A stretch of 64,000 nucleotides of DNA from Mesorhizobium kowhaii. Its GTDB lineage: Bacteria; Pseudomonadota; Alphaproteobacteria; Rhizobiales; Rhizobiaceae. Positions 27,104 through 36,395 of this stretch are shown in pieces. The notes under the pieces were generated by a model, which did not search any database, was not told the origin of the DNA, and worked only from the letters and a program-made list of their open reading frames with translations. The position numbers were made by a program, and so were the translations under genes. The stretch's first letter is position 1. Every line of letters begins with the position of its first letter. The stretch spans positions 62,001 to 126,000 of the forward strand of contig NZ_MZXV01000027.1 in NCBI RefSeq assembly GCF_003253745.1. Direction: 5' to 3'.

Positions 27104-27149
27104 ATGATCTCTGGCGAAAACCGGATGCCACTTTTCGGGATCATGCTCT
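27104..27149. repeat. palindromic rhizobial intergenic element, GAACATGATC/GATCATGCTC type
   Basis: ACATGATCTCTGGCGAAAAC and CACTTTTCGGGATCATGC form imperfect inverted halves around CCGGATGC. I recognise the family, with the motif CCGAAAAGTG and flanking CATGATC, as frequent between rhizobial genes, but cannot count it here. It ends next to the TAG stop (27148-27150) of the D,D-carboxypeptidase gene. Confidence 0.75.
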
Positions 27150-28317
27150 AGTTCGCAGCCTTGACCGGCTGGTCGCCTTGCGCGGCGGAACCGGCAATGA
27201 CCGGACCCGCGCCGGCCGGCGCCGGCTGGTCGGGACGCCAGCTCGGGATCGGCACGTCGGCATATTCCTGGCCGCCCTGGTCGAGCATGGCCTTCGGCGC
27301 CGGACCGGTGGCGCCGCCGAGGCCGACGGCAACCAGCGTCGGCACATGGTCGAGCTTTTCCTGGTAGGGCGATTTCGGCACATCCTTGGCGGCAGCGGCG
27401 GCGGGCGGTGCCTCGGACCGCTCCGCCGGCGCCTTCTTCTTGCAGATCTCGTCCTGCATGTCGTTGGGCGAGACAGTGTCGCCGTAGGGCGCCAGCGTGG
27501 CGATGGTGGCCGAGCCCACGGCGGGCGTGTCAAAACCCTGGTCGAGCAATTTCGCTGCGGCCTCGGCACGGGTGATTGCCGACTTCTCGCCCAGCACGAC
27601 CGCCACCAGCGTGCGCCCGTTGCGGGTCGCCGAGCCGATCATGTTGAAGCCGGAGGGGCAGACGAAGCCCGTCTTCATGCCGTCGGCGCCAGGATACCGG
27701 CCGATCAGCAGATTGTAGTTCGCGATCGCCTTCTTGCCGACCGCAAGCCCCTCGATCGAGAACCACGGCGCATATTGCGGAAATTCGCGCCGGATCGCCA
27801 TCACCAGCACGGCGAGGTCGCGCGCCGTCGTATACTGGTCCGGCGAATAGAGCCCGTTCGGATTGACGAAATGCGTGCCGTTCATGCCGAGGCGAGTCGC
27901 CTCGGCGTTCATCCGTTCGGCGAAGGCTGCCTGCGAGCCGCCGACATTCTCGCCGACAGCCATGGCGATGTCATTGGCCGACTTGACCAGCATCATCTTC
28001 AGCGCGTTGTCGAGCCGCATCACCGAGCCCGGCTTGAAGCCCATCTTGCTTGGCGGCTCGGCGGCGGAGTGTTTGGTCACCTTGATCGGCGAATCAAGCT
28101 GGACCTCGCCGGCCGCGATCGCCCGGAATGTCACATAAGCGGTCATCAGCTTGCTCAGGGACGCCGGATACCAGCGCTTGAACGCGTCCTGATGCTGCAG
28201 GATCTTGCCATTGTTGAGGTCGAACACAACGACCGGATTGGCCAGCGCCGACCCGGCCAGGACCGACAGCGCGATTGCGCCAGCCGAGAATAGTTTGAGG
28301 AAATGCCTGTGCCGCAT
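27148..28317 (-). CDS. D-alanyl-D-alanine carboxypeptidase (DacF-like penicillin-binding protein)
   Basis: 389 residues with a signal peptide (SAGAIALSVLAGSALANP). The serine penicillin-binding triad is complete: SLSK at 53-56, SAN in LVKSANDIAMAV and KTG in DGMKTGFVC. The class trims the terminal D-alanine from pentapeptides in the periplasm. A long proline-rich C-terminal tail replaces the usual PBP5-like beta domain. ATG at 28317 chosen; a TTG six bases upstream is less likely. Confidence 0.9.
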   Translation of the reverse strand: MRHRHFLKLFSAGAIALSVLAGSALANPVVVFDLNNGKILQHQDAFKRWYPASLSKLMTAYVTFRAIAAGEVQLDSPIKVTKHSAAEPPSKMGFKPGSVMRLDNALKMMLVKSANDIAMAVGENVGGSQAAFAERMNAEATRLGMNGTHFVNPNGLYSPDQYTTARDLAVLVMAIRREFPQYAPWFSIEGLAVGKKAIANYNLLIGRYPGADGMKTGFVCPSGFNMIGSATRNGRTLVAVVLGEKSAITRAEAAAKLLDQGFDTPAVGSATIATLAPYGDTVSPNDMQDEICKKKAPAERSEAPPAAAAAKDVPKSPYQEKLDHVPTLVAVGLGGATGPAPKAMLDQGGQEYADVPIPSWRPDQPAPAGAGPVIAGSAAQGDQPVKAAN

Positions 28318-28533
28318 GATCAAATCCGAAATCGCCTCTTGCCGTAGTCGCCCCTGGCTCCGTAAGATTTCGTTACGCGACCGCCAGCATGATGAGTCCG
28401 ACCCTCAAAAACCGGACTGCATCGTTGCGGTGCTATTTACTCTATGTGACGCCAACATGGCAAAGTGCCTGACGATCACAATTGCAAGGCAGCGGACAAC
28501 ACCCGCCTGTCCCAACAGCGAGATGGAACCATC

Positions 28534-29697
28534 ATGCCAATCCTGAACCGTGCCGCCGAAATGCAGGACGAAGTTGCCGGCTGGCGCCAGCATCTGCACC
28601 AGACGCCAGAACTGAACTTCGATGTCTTCAAGACCGCTGCCTTCGTCACCGACAAGCTGAAAGCCTTCGGTTGCGACGACGTGGTGACCGGCCTCGGCAA
28701 GACCGGCGTCGTTGGCATCATCCGCGGCCGCCAGGGCGAAGGCCCCACCATCGGGCTGCGCGCCGACATGGACGCGCTGCCGCTCAACGAGATCACCGGC
28801 AAGCCCTATGCCTCGACCAACCCCGGCAAGATGCATGCCTGCGGTCATGACGGCCACACGGCGATGCTTTTGGGTGCCGCGAAATATCTCGCCGAGACGC
28901 GCAATTTCACCGGCTCGGTGGCGGTGATCTTCCAGCCGGCCGAGGAAGGTGGTGGCGGCGGCAACGAGATGGTCAAGGACGGCATGATGGAACGTTTCGA
29001 CATCTCCAGGGTGTTCGGCATGCACAACATGCCGGGCCTGCCTGTCGGGCAGTTCGCCATCCGCCCGGGCCCGATCATGGCGGCGACGGCCGAGTTCACC
29101 ATCACCGTGCGCGGCAAGGGCGGCCATGCGGCAATGCCGCACGGCACGATCGACCCGATCGTCATCACCAGCCAGCTGGTCGGCGCGTTGCAGACGATCG
29201 CCTCGCGCAGCACCGATCCGGTCGAGGCCGTGGTGGTGTCGGTGACCAAATTCCACGCCGGCGATGCCTATAACATCATCCCGGAAACGGCGGAAATCGC
29301 CGGCACCGTGCGCACCTTGCGCAAGGAAATCGCCAAAAAGTCCGAAGAGCGCATCCGCACCATCTGCGACGGGCTGGCGACCGCGTTCGGCGCCAAGATC
29401 GAGGTCGACTATCAGGCGAATTACCCCGTCACCTTCAACCACGCGGAAGAGACGGTGTTTGCCAGCGATGTCGCGGCTGGTGTCGCCGGCGATGCCCATG
29501 TCCACCGTGGCATCCAGCCGGTGATGGGCGGCGAGGATTTCTCCTACATGCTGGAAGCCCGCCCCGGCGCCTTCATCTTCATCGGCAATGGCGACACCGC
29601 CGGTCTCCACCACCCGGCCTACGACTTCAACGACGAGGTCATCCCGCACGGCATGAGCTATTGGGTGAGACTGGCGGAAACAGCACTCGCCGCCTGA
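28534..29697 (+). CDS. M20 family amidohydrolase (aminoacylase/hippurate hydrolase type)
   Basis: 387 residues. Metal ligands: MHACGHDGHTAML (Cys, His), FQPAEEGGGGGNEMVKDG (Glu pair) and FGMHNMPGLPVGQFA; also GGKGGHAAMPH in the dimerisation domain and GGEDFSYML. M20D enzymes hydrolyse N-acylated amino acids or related amides in the cytosol. ATG at 28534 opens MPILNRAAEMQDEVAGWRQH, the family start. Divergent from the carboxypeptidase gene. Confidence 0.9.
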   Translation: MPILNRAAEMQDEVAGWRQHLHQTPELNFDVFKTAAFVTDKLKAFGCDDVVTGLGKTGVVGIIRGRQGEGPTIGLRADMDALPLNEITGKPYASTNPGKMHACGHDGHTAMLLGAAKYLAETRNFTGSVAVIFQPAEEGGGGGNEMVKDGMMERFDISRVFGMHNMPGLPVGQFAIRPGPIMAATAEFTITVRGKGGHAAMPHGTIDPIVITSQLVGALQTIASRSTDPVEAVVVSVTKFHAGDAYNIIPETAEIAGTVRTLRKEIAKKSEERIRTICDGLATAFGAKIEVDYQANYPVTFNHAEETVFASDVAAGVAGDAHVHRGIQPVMGGEDFSYMLEARPGAFIFIGNGDTAGLHHPAYDFNDEVIPHGMSYWVRLAETALAA

Positions 29698-29713
29698 TGC
29701 ATGTCGCGCAAAG

Positions 29714-29745
29714 GGCTGGCCGAATTGCGTTCGGCCAGCCTCTTG
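29714..29745 (+). terminator. intrinsic terminator after the amidohydrolase
   Basis: GGCTGGCCGAA (29714-29724) pairs perfectly with TTCGGCCAGCC (29730-29740) over a five-base loop, followed by TCTT. The stem is 11 bp and lies 17 bases after the stop codon. Confidence 0.65.
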
Positions 29746-29782
29746 GCGAAACGATCCGAAGCGGCTATGTGTCTGGCCGCGT

Positions 29783-29859
29783 GGTCCCGTAGCTCAGTAG
29801 GATAGAGCGGCAGATTCCTAATCTGTAGGTCACAGGTTCGATTCCTGTCGGGATCACCA
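29783..29859 (+). tRNA. tRNA-Arg(CCT)
   Basis: The acceptor GGTCCCG pairs with CGGGATC; the D arm is AGCTCAGTAGGATAGAGC; the anticodon stem GCAGA/TCTGT closes loop TTCCTAA with anticodon CCT (decodes AGG); the T arm is ACAGGTTCGATTCCTGT; CCA is encoded at the 3' end. All arms fold well. A cyclase gene fragment starts just after it. Confidence 0.96.
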
Positions 29860-30102
29860 CGTTTTCAATAGCTTAGCGGATTGACGCCGTACTTTTTTGC
29901 CATTTCTGCCTGACGGGAACTCGACAAGCATGCCGTCGCCGGTGAGCTTGACGATGCGGCCCTGGTGTTCGGCGATCTTGCCGTCGGCCATCTCGCGCCG
30001 ATGCGTCTTGAGCGCCGACAGCGTGCCGGCTTCGTCAAGCCCCATCAGCCTGGAATAGCCGACCACGTCGGCGGCAAGGATGGCGGTAAGCCGGCGTTCC
30101 AT
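29854..30102 (-). pseudogene. truncated adenylate cyclase N-terminal fragment (duplicate of downstream gene start)
   Basis: 82 codons. Bases 29914-30102 match 31779-31967 of the complete cyclase gene at 187 of 189 positions: the first 62 codons, MERRLTAILAADVVGYSRLM to GMLVEFPS. After that the reading diverges and ends in a TAG (29854-29856) whose bases overlap the tRNA-Arg 3' end. It keeps Gly in VVGYSRLM where the full gene has Arg. The ATG lies two bases after the full-length cyclase stop. The fragment cannot be catalytic. Confidence 0.85.
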
Positions 30103-30104
30103 TG

Positions 30105-31967
30105 CTATCTCGCAAGCTCCAGCACCGTCTGCCAGCGCGGAAGGCTGTGCAGCGGATCAAAATCCGAGTCTTGCAGAACCCACGCTTTCATTTCGTGGTT
30201 GGCGCGCGGCATCACCCTTTCGAGCATGTCGAACACCCGGTCGAAATCACCGAGGAAGCAGTGGAAGCAGGCAAGGTTGTATTGGGTCAGGACATCGTCG
30301 GGGTCGATCGCGAAAGCGCGCGCGGCCCACTCCTTCGCTCGATCGACCTCGCCAAGTCCGGCGAGCGCGTTGGCGCCGAGGTAGGCAGGCCGGGGATTTT
30401 CCGGATTCCTTGCAAACTCGCGCTCGGCTCGTTCAACACCCCTGCGAGCAGTCTCCCCTTGTTCCTCATGTCGTCCCAACGTGCGATAGATCTGAATCAG
30501 CAGAAGCAGGGATTGGTAGTCGTTGGGGTCTATCTCGGCGGCGCGCTCCCAGTGGACGGCGGCCTTTTCGAGCTTTCCCCGCGCATAACAGCTGCGGGCG
30601 TAGAAATAGTGGGCTTCGAACAGGTTGGGATTGCCCGCGATCGCCTGCTCGAATTCTCGGTCCGCTTCGTCGTACCGCTGGCCGACCGAGAGGGCCAGTC
30701 CGCGCGAGGCATGCGCTTCGGCCAGTCCGCTTTCGATCTCGAGCGCCTTGGCGGCGTTGGCCAGTATGCCGTCGAGCGACACCTCCTCGCTGTAGTCGAG
30801 GAACAGGAAGGAGTCGCAATCGGCGCTGCCGGCATAGGCGCGCGCATAGAGCGGGTCGAGCTCGATCGCCATCGTGAACATCCGTCTGGCGAGCCGGTAG
30901 TTCAGCTTTGTGCCGCGGTGGAAAAACTCACGGCCTCTCAGATAGTAGGTGTAAGCCTCGACACTCTCGGTCGGCGACGCCTCGATCGCCTTCTTTTCTT
31001 CCGGCAGCAGCCTGACCTTGAGCTGGTCGACGATCGTTTTTGTGATCTCGTCCTGAATCGCGAAGATGTCAGTCAGGTCGCGGTCGTAACGATCGGCCCA
31101 CAGATGCGTGCCGTCCTTGCTGTCGATCAGCTGCGCGGTGATGCGCACGCGCTGGCCGGCCTTGCGGACGCTGCCTTCAAGCACCGTTGCGACATTGAAG
31201 CGCCGGCTGACCTCCTGCACGTCGACCGACTTGCCCTTGTAGGTGAACACCGAATTGCGGGCGATCACCGACAGGCCGGAGATTTTCGAGAGATCGGTGA
31301 TGATGTCTTCGGTGATGCCGTCGGAGAAATACTCCTGCTCCGGGTCGCCACTCATGTTGTTGAACGGCAGCACAGCGATCGACGGTTTTTCCTTCGCCGG
31401 CGCTGGCTTGGGCGACGCCGCGCCGTTCGTCACGCGCGGCGGCGGAGCGCCGGCGAAGAGGTCGATATTGTAGACTCGAACCGGCCGGTCGATGTTCTTC
31501 AGCGTCTGCTCGCCGGTGTCCTCGAAGGAGAGATCGAGCCGGTTGCCGACATTGTCGCGGACCGAGCCGGACACCGCGACGCCGCCGGGCTTGGCGATGC
31601 TTTCGATGCGCGCCGCGATGTTGACGCCGTCGCCATAGATGTCGTTGTCCTCGAAGATGATGTCACCGAGATGGACGCCGATGCGGAATTCGATGCGGCG
31701 CTCCTCCGGCACGTCGACATTGCGCTCGCGCATCCGGCGCTGGATGTCAGCGGCGCACGCCACTGCGTTCACCACGCTCGGGAACTCGACAAGCATGCCG
31801 TCGCCGGTGAGCTTGACGATGCGGCCCTGGTATTCGGCGATCTTGCCGTCGGCCATCTCGCGCCGATGCGTCTTGAGCGCCGACAGCGTGCCGGCTTCGT
31901 CAAGCCCCATCAGCCTGGAATAGCGGACCACGTCGGCGGCAAGGATGGCGGTAAGCCGGCGTTCCAT
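30105..31967 (-). CDS. class III adenylate/guanylate cyclase with TPR C-terminal region
   Basis: 620 residues from the ATG at 31967 (an ATG at 31997 would add MPPKQAGQPS). Cyclase domain at 1-175: TAILAADVVRYSRLMG, KLTGDGMLVEFPS, FRIGVHLGDIIFEDNDIYGD and NIAARIESIA. A linker follows, then KPSIAVLPFNNMSGDPEQEY, a TolB-like domain, and TPR-type helices to the C-terminus (LEIESGLAEAHASRGLALS). Such proteins are numerous in Mesorhizobium. The usual Gly of VVGYSRL is Arg here, next to the metal-binding Asp, so activity could be affected. Confidence 0.85.
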   Translation of the reverse strand: MERRLTAILAADVVRYSRLMGLDEAGTLSALKTHRREMADGKIAEYQGRIVKLTGDGMLVEFPSVVNAVACAADIQRRMRERNVDVPEERRIEFRIGVHLGDIIFEDNDIYGDGVNIAARIESIAKPGGVAVSGSVRDNVGNRLDLSFEDTGEQTLKNIDRPVRVYNIDLFAGAPPPRVTNGAASPKPAPAKEKPSIAVLPFNNMSGDPEQEYFSDGITEDIITDLSKISGLSVIARNSVFTYKGKSVDVQEVSRRFNVATVLEGSVRKAGQRVRITAQLIDSKDGTHLWADRYDRDLTDIFAIQDEITKTIVDQLKVRLLPEEKKAIEASPTESVEAYTYYLRGREFFHRGTKLNYRLARRMFTMAIELDPLYARAYAGSADCDSFLFLDYSEEVSLDGILANAAKALEIESGLAEAHASRGLALSVGQRYDEADREFEQAIAGNPNLFEAHYFYARSCYARGKLEKAAVHWERAAEIDPNDYQSLLLLIQIYRTLGRHEEQGETARRGVERAEREFARNPENPRPAYLGANALAGLGEVDRAKEWAARAFAIDPDDVLTQYNLACFHCFLGDFDRVFDMLERVMPRANHEMKAWVLQDSDFDPLHSLPRWQTVLELAR

Positions 31968-32189
31968 ACTCGGTTGCCCCGCTTGTTTCGGAGGCATACC
32001 TTAGCAGTTTCCCGCGTCGCAAGCGGGCTTTTCGTCGACCAGAGGAAGAATACCAACATCTCACCCAGCTCTCTATTCGAACGGCCTCACGGTAAGCAGT
32101 ACGCTGCCAAACGACAACGGCCCATTCGACGGTAGTGTTTCATCGTAGCGGAGCGAGGAGTGTTGAGAAGTTTGCGCGACATACCATCG

Positions 32190-33506
32190 CTAGCTGGGAG
32201 GTATCGCAACCAGGAAGCCACTGGCCAGCAGATATTCATAAAGATGCAGTAGAGGGGATGCGGGGCGCAACTGATCGGCAGTTATCCATTGCCGGCTACC
32301 GTCAACCTCCCATCCGCGTCCCAACTCAGTTTCGAGCAGGGGAAGCAACTCCTCGCGAGGGCAGGGATAGGCCAGTACACGTACGTTGGAGCCGAAAAGC
32401 CGCGCGATACCCTCGAGCAGGCGGCCTTCCAGGTGCTGGTATCTCACATCGTCGAAAATCCGTATCAACGCAGGCAGCGGCACGGCAAAACGCAACGGAG
32501 CCTGCGTATAGCGACGCACGAATGCGGTGGTGCGGTACAACTGGCGATGCTGCGTCATCATCGCTGCGCCCTTGCCCATTGCAGGAAGCGGCGCATTGGA
32601 ATCGACGACCGTCAGGCGTACATCGATGACGTCCTTCACCTCAGGACTGCCCGCGACCTCACGGCGGAGCGTTTCCAGACACTCAGCAACCGCCTTGGCA
32701 GAAAGGCCGTCACGCGGGTCGCTTGCAAGGGGTATAATAACCACAGCCTTCTTATACAGAAATTCGTTGGCGGCGACGGCCGCACCGTCACCGTCCAGCA
32801 TCACCGCCTCAGCCTGACCGTCGCGTGCCAAGGCCATGTGCAGTTCGCGCATGTCGCAACCCGCGAACGCGCGGCCTCGCATCACGATCTGATCAATTTC
32901 GAGGCGATCATTTGCAAGGTTGTCGAACATCCTCGCAGGCAAATCACCGGGGGCTGCCCGCTCATTCAGCAGCGCATGCAGCAGGTTCACACCGAGAATG
33001 CCCACCGCCTCCTGCTGAAGCAGGTTGGCATTATTGCGAAGGTTTACGTGCAGCAGAATGTCGCTCGCCTCAGCCCGCGGGTGATCCTGAAAGCGGACGC
33101 CGATCCAGCCGTGGCAATCGTTGGTGCCCGCAAAGTTGCGGGCGGCGATGGTATCGGCGAACGCAAACAAGCGCGTATCTTTGCCGCGCGTGTCACCGAT
33201 CTGTTGCACAAGCGATTTCCATTCACAATCGAGCATCGTCTCAAGCCGCGGCCTGGACACGTAGCGTGTTCCGGAGCCGTAAAGGTCATCGCTCACTTCC
33301 TTGTCGTAGGCTGAGACGGTCTTGGCCACCGTGCCAGACGCGGCGCCAACGCGCAGAAACCATCGCGCCACTTCTTGACCCGCGCCGATCTCGGCGAACG
33401 AGCCGAAACTCGTTGCGTCGAGATTGACCTCCAGCGCCTTCCGATGCGTGTCAGCAGCGGCGTTATCCGATCGACCAGTCGCATCGGTAGTGGCAGTATA
33501 ATTCAT
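32190..33506 (-). CDS. conserved hypothetical protein of unknown function
   Basis: 438 residues from the ATG at 33506, chosen because the conserved part begins at EVNLDATSFGSFAEIGAGQE. Long conserved-looking stretches include GYSAYDK-like KTVSAYDKEVSDDLYGSG, YVSRPRLETMLDCEWKSLVQ, NDCHGWIGVRFQDHP and NLLQQEAVGILGVNLLHAL. I recall the family as widespread but of unassigned role, sometimes misnamed in databases. No signal peptide or membrane segment; probably cytosolic. It stands alone between the cyclase and gltS. Confidence 0.7.
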   Translation of the reverse strand: MNYTATTDATGRSDNAAADTHRKALEVNLDATSFGSFAEIGAGQEVARWFLRVGAASGTVAKTVSAYDKEVSDDLYGSGTRYVSRPRLETMLDCEWKSLVQQIGDTRGKDTRLFAFADTIAARNFAGTNDCHGWIGVRFQDHPRAEASDILLHVNLRNNANLLQQEAVGILGVNLLHALLNERAAPGDLPARMFDNLANDRLEIDQIVMRGRAFAGCDMRELHMALARDGQAEAVMLDGDGAAVAANEFLYKKAVVIIPLASDPRDGLSAKAVAECLETLRREVAGSPEVKDVIDVRLTVVDSNAPLPAMGKGAAMMTQHRQLYRTTAFVRRYTQAPLRFAVPLPALIRIFDDVRYQHLEGRLLEGIARLFGSNVRVLAYPCPREELLPLLETELGRGWEVDGSRQWITADQLRPASPLLHLYEYLLASGFLVAIPPS

Positions 33507-33784
33507 GGCGGGGTCTCTGCGGTGGACTGCGGTTGCGTCTGAATACTGCCGCCCAGCGCTAGCTGCAAATTGATCCGCTGGGCGAGTTGTTCGCTCTGAA
33601 CGAGCAGCAAACCAGCTGCGCCCAATGCGCATTCACCTGTTGCTTTTGAACCGCGCGAAGATCGCCGCTGCCTATGAGGCCGACAGAACTTGCAATAAGC
33701 ATAGCGAGTCCGCTTTACGGCGGCTAGCGGGCGTCGCTACGCCAGTCGACAGGTTGCCGCTCGTTCGACCGCATTTGTCGGAAA

Positions 33785-35035
33785 TCAGTGCCCAGCGATG
33801 CCCAGTGCCTTCATGTCGAAAAGTGGCAACGCCAGGAATGCCTTCGCAACGAGAGCATTGGCAAGATCGACGAAGAACGATCCGGCCAGGGTGATCAGCA
33901 AGAACGCCTTCGGGGCTGGACCGTAACGGCGCGCCACCTCATCCATGGTCGCCATCGCGACGGGCATCGAAGATATCCCGAAGCCGAGGAAACCACCGAC
34001 CGTAACCGCTGCCTCATAGTCCCGGCCCAGCAACCGGAATAGAACGAAATAGGCAATCGCCACGATGACGATGATCTGCAGCAGTACGTTGACGAAAAGT
34101 GGTCCGAGGATAGCGGCAACGGTAATCAGCTTTGTGCTCATGAGGCTGAGCACCAGAAACAGGTTCAGAGCGACCTCGCCGCCCTTTTGAATCGGCTCGA
34201 AGTCCAGCCGGATGCGTGTCCAGTCAACAAGGTTCGTCAGGAAAACTCCCGCGAGCATCGCCGACAGGAAGCCAGGCAGCAACAATCCTGCGTCCTTGGC
34301 CCAGCTATTGAGCTTGTCGCCAAGAAGGACCGATACCGCAACAATCAGGATGGTCGCCAGAATACTCTCAAGGTTCCCGCGATCCTCCTGAACTGTTGCC
34401 GGCGCCTCCTTTTGCGGCTCGGCGAAGGAGACCTCCGTCTGCGGTGGCGCAACCGGAGAGAGTTTGTGACGCCCGATCAGCCAGCCGGTAATGGGTCCCG
34501 ACACCAGCGCGCCGGTGATGACCGCAAGAGTCGCCGCTCCTGCTCCGACCGCTTGCGCGTTCTGAAGCCCGACGGCCTCCGCCTCCTTCGCCCAGGCAAG
34601 TGCCGTCCCTGGCCCACCGACGAAGGAAAGGCTCCCGGCAAGGAGCCCGTAGAAGGGGTGTGCACCCCAAGCCGTAGCGACACCGATGCCAACCAGATTC
34701 TGGCAGACCAGCAAAAGCACTGTCACCGCGCAGAGGATGACCAACGGACGGCCGCCGGCTCGCAGCGCCTTCAACTTCGCCGACAGGCCGATCGTCGTGA
34801 AGAAGACAAGCAACAGAAGATCGCGGAGCTTTGTGCCGAAGGCGACCTCGGTTCCGAACATGACCTGAGCAAGGAGAACCAGCAGCGCCACTATCATGGC
34901 ACCGATCACGGCATTGGGCATGTCGATGCGTTTCAGCGCTGGAACCATTTGACGGATGCGGGTCCCCGCGACCAGCGCGATCAGACCAATGATCAAAGTT
35001 GCAAGTTCCGAGAATTCAACATGGTCCGCGGCCAT
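33785..35035 (-). CDS. gltS: sodium/glutamate symporter GltS
   Basis: 416 residues with about ten membrane segments in two halves, as in GltS. LSFVGGPGTALAWAKEA contains the GGxGT-type reentrant motif, and GFLGFGISSMPVAMATMDEV the equivalent second motif. The protein imports glutamate with Na+. A cytoplasmic loop (SPVAPPQTEVSFAEPQKEAP) separates the halves. The gene stands apart from its neighbours, with 193 bases to the DUF4105 gene upstream. Confidence 0.87.
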   Translation of the reverse strand: MAADHVEFSELATLIIGLIALVAGTRIRQMVPALKRIDMPNAVIGAMIVALLVLLAQVMFGTEVAFGTKLRDLLLLVFFTTIGLSAKLKALRAGGRPLVILCAVTVLLLVCQNLVGIGVATAWGAHPFYGLLAGSLSFVGGPGTALAWAKEAEAVGLQNAQAVGAGAATLAVITGALVSGPITGWLIGRHKLSPVAPPQTEVSFAEPQKEAPATVQEDRGNLESILATILIVAVSVLLGDKLNSWAKDAGLLLPGFLSAMLAGVFLTNLVDWTRIRLDFEPIQKGGEVALNLFLVLSLMSTKLITVAAILGPLFVNVLLQIIVIVAIAYFVLFRLLGRDYEAAVTVGGFLGFGISSMPVAMATMDEVARRYGPAPKAFLLITLAGSFFVDLANALVAKAFLALPLFDMKALGIAGH

Positions 35036-35228
35036 CGGCTCAATCCCCCCGTCGAAGCTCTGCGAGCGCCTCCTTCATCGCCACCAATCTCGCTTCGGCG
35101 AATGGCTGAACGTCTTCGGCGATGCAAGATAACAACTGCGCTGCTCGGCCAGCTTATCACCAATGCCAGGTCATCGAGACCGGAAAACCCCCTTGGCGCT
35201 TCGATCCCACCTGCGAGCCCCTCCCAGA

Positions 35229-36239
35229 TCAATAGCCAAGGCGAGGAGACGGCACACCAACCCGGATCAATCTCGAAAAATCCGGCGACAGGCCTGACTT
35301 CCGCGCACGGTCGTCTATGTGTGCTAGCTCCCGCAAGGTCGACAATGGCAAGCGGGTGTCGAGCGCACCCCGGTCGTACGCGTATTCGGGAAGATAGCCG
35401 TTGACGATGAGGCGCCAGTCGAGGGGAACGGCGTCGCCGACCGCTCGCATCATCTTGACGATCGTCGTCGTGCAGTTCGTCGTGATGGAATTGTAGAATG
35501 CAGGCTTCGTGGAAAGCGCATTTGCGTCCGAGACGTATTCCAGCAGAAGCGCCCGGGCCGCGTCAGGCGCCGCTTTCAGGCGATAGATCTGGACGTCCTC
35601 CCCCCGAACATTTGACCTGACGCCGACCACGTCTCGCTCGTCGGCAGCGATAATGACCAGGGGATTGCTCTTGAACAGGTCCGCTATGGGCGAAAACTCG
35701 CCACCGACACGACGCCGCACCTCAATGGACCAGGCAAGATATTCACCACCGGAGAAGCCAAAGCTCATGATGACATGGGCCATTTCCGGTCCAGCCCAAT
35801 AGGACATGAAGAGGTCGGCGGTCTGAAGGGTGGAAAGGTCGTAGGTCCGGGTTGTCCAACGTTCGGTGAAATCGGTGTCGCTGCGCCATTCGAAGTCGCG
35901 CACGTCTTTCAGCGTCAACAGGTTTCCGTCGCGAGTGCCGGTTACCTGACGGGCCACATCTGGCGCCCAGTCGGCGTCGCCCAAAGGCTTGATGGTGCTC
36001 CACCAAACCAGAACCGCAGCGAACGCAGCGAGAAACAGGACGAACGCCCTGAAGCGAAAACGGCTGAAGAGGGCAATGACGGTGCCGATGCCGAATAAGA
36101 TGAAAAGGGCGCAGGCCACAACCCGACCAAGCTCTGCCGAGGGCAGGCGATACCATATGGCAAATCCGGTCCAGGCAGTCAAAATTGCAACGGCTAGTGA
36201 CAGGATGATGGCGAGCGATGTCCGAGCGATGCGATGCAT
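35229..36239 (-). CDS. DUF4105 (Lnb N-terminal-like) membrane-anchored protein
   Basis: 336 residues. Three membrane helices at 7-85, then a periplasmic domain with WTTRTYDLSTLQTADLFMSY, AHVIMSFGFSGGEYLAWSIE and NSITTNCTTTIVKMM. The conserved Asn-Cys-Thr of NCTTT is the family's likely catalytic cysteine, by analogy with papain/NlpC-like DUF4105 folds. The substrate is unknown. The ATG at 36239 is near the 5' end of the hydrolase gene at 36396-37718 on the same strand. Confidence 0.8.
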   Translation of the reverse strand: MHRIARTSLAIILSLAVAILTAWTGFAIWYRLPSAELGRVVACALFILFGIGTVIALFSRFRFRAFVLFLAAFAAVLVWWSTIKPLGDADWAPDVARQVTGTRDGNLLTLKDVRDFEWRSDTDFTERWTTRTYDLSTLQTADLFMSYWAGPEMAHVIMSFGFSGGEYLAWSIEVRRRVGGEFSPIADLFKSNPLVIIAADERDVVGVRSNVRGEDVQIYRLKAAPDAARALLLEYVSDANALSTKPAFYNSITTNCTTTIVKMMRAVGDAVPLDWRLIVNGYLPEYAYDRGALDTRLPLSTLRELAHIDDRARKSGLSPDFSRLIRVGVPSPRLGY

Positions 36240-36395
36240 TCATTTCCCCTTCCAGCCAGACGGGACCAGCAGAGGCGTCGCTTCAGGCGTGGGGCTCGCT
36301 CTCCGCCCACTGAATGCCATTCTCACGGAACGTTCAACGCAACTTCGAGATGGGGCATCAATAAGCTTCGCTCCCGCCTTGACTTCGTTGAAACG

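Noticed and set aside
29783..29930. Possible att site at the tRNA-Arg 3' end
   Set aside because: No second copy of the tRNA end was found in the window, and no integrase is adjacent.
30102..32135. A 677-codon open frame on the plus strand
   Set aside because: It is the antisense of the cyclase-TPR gene, whose protein has clear domains; high GC leaves long antisense frames open.
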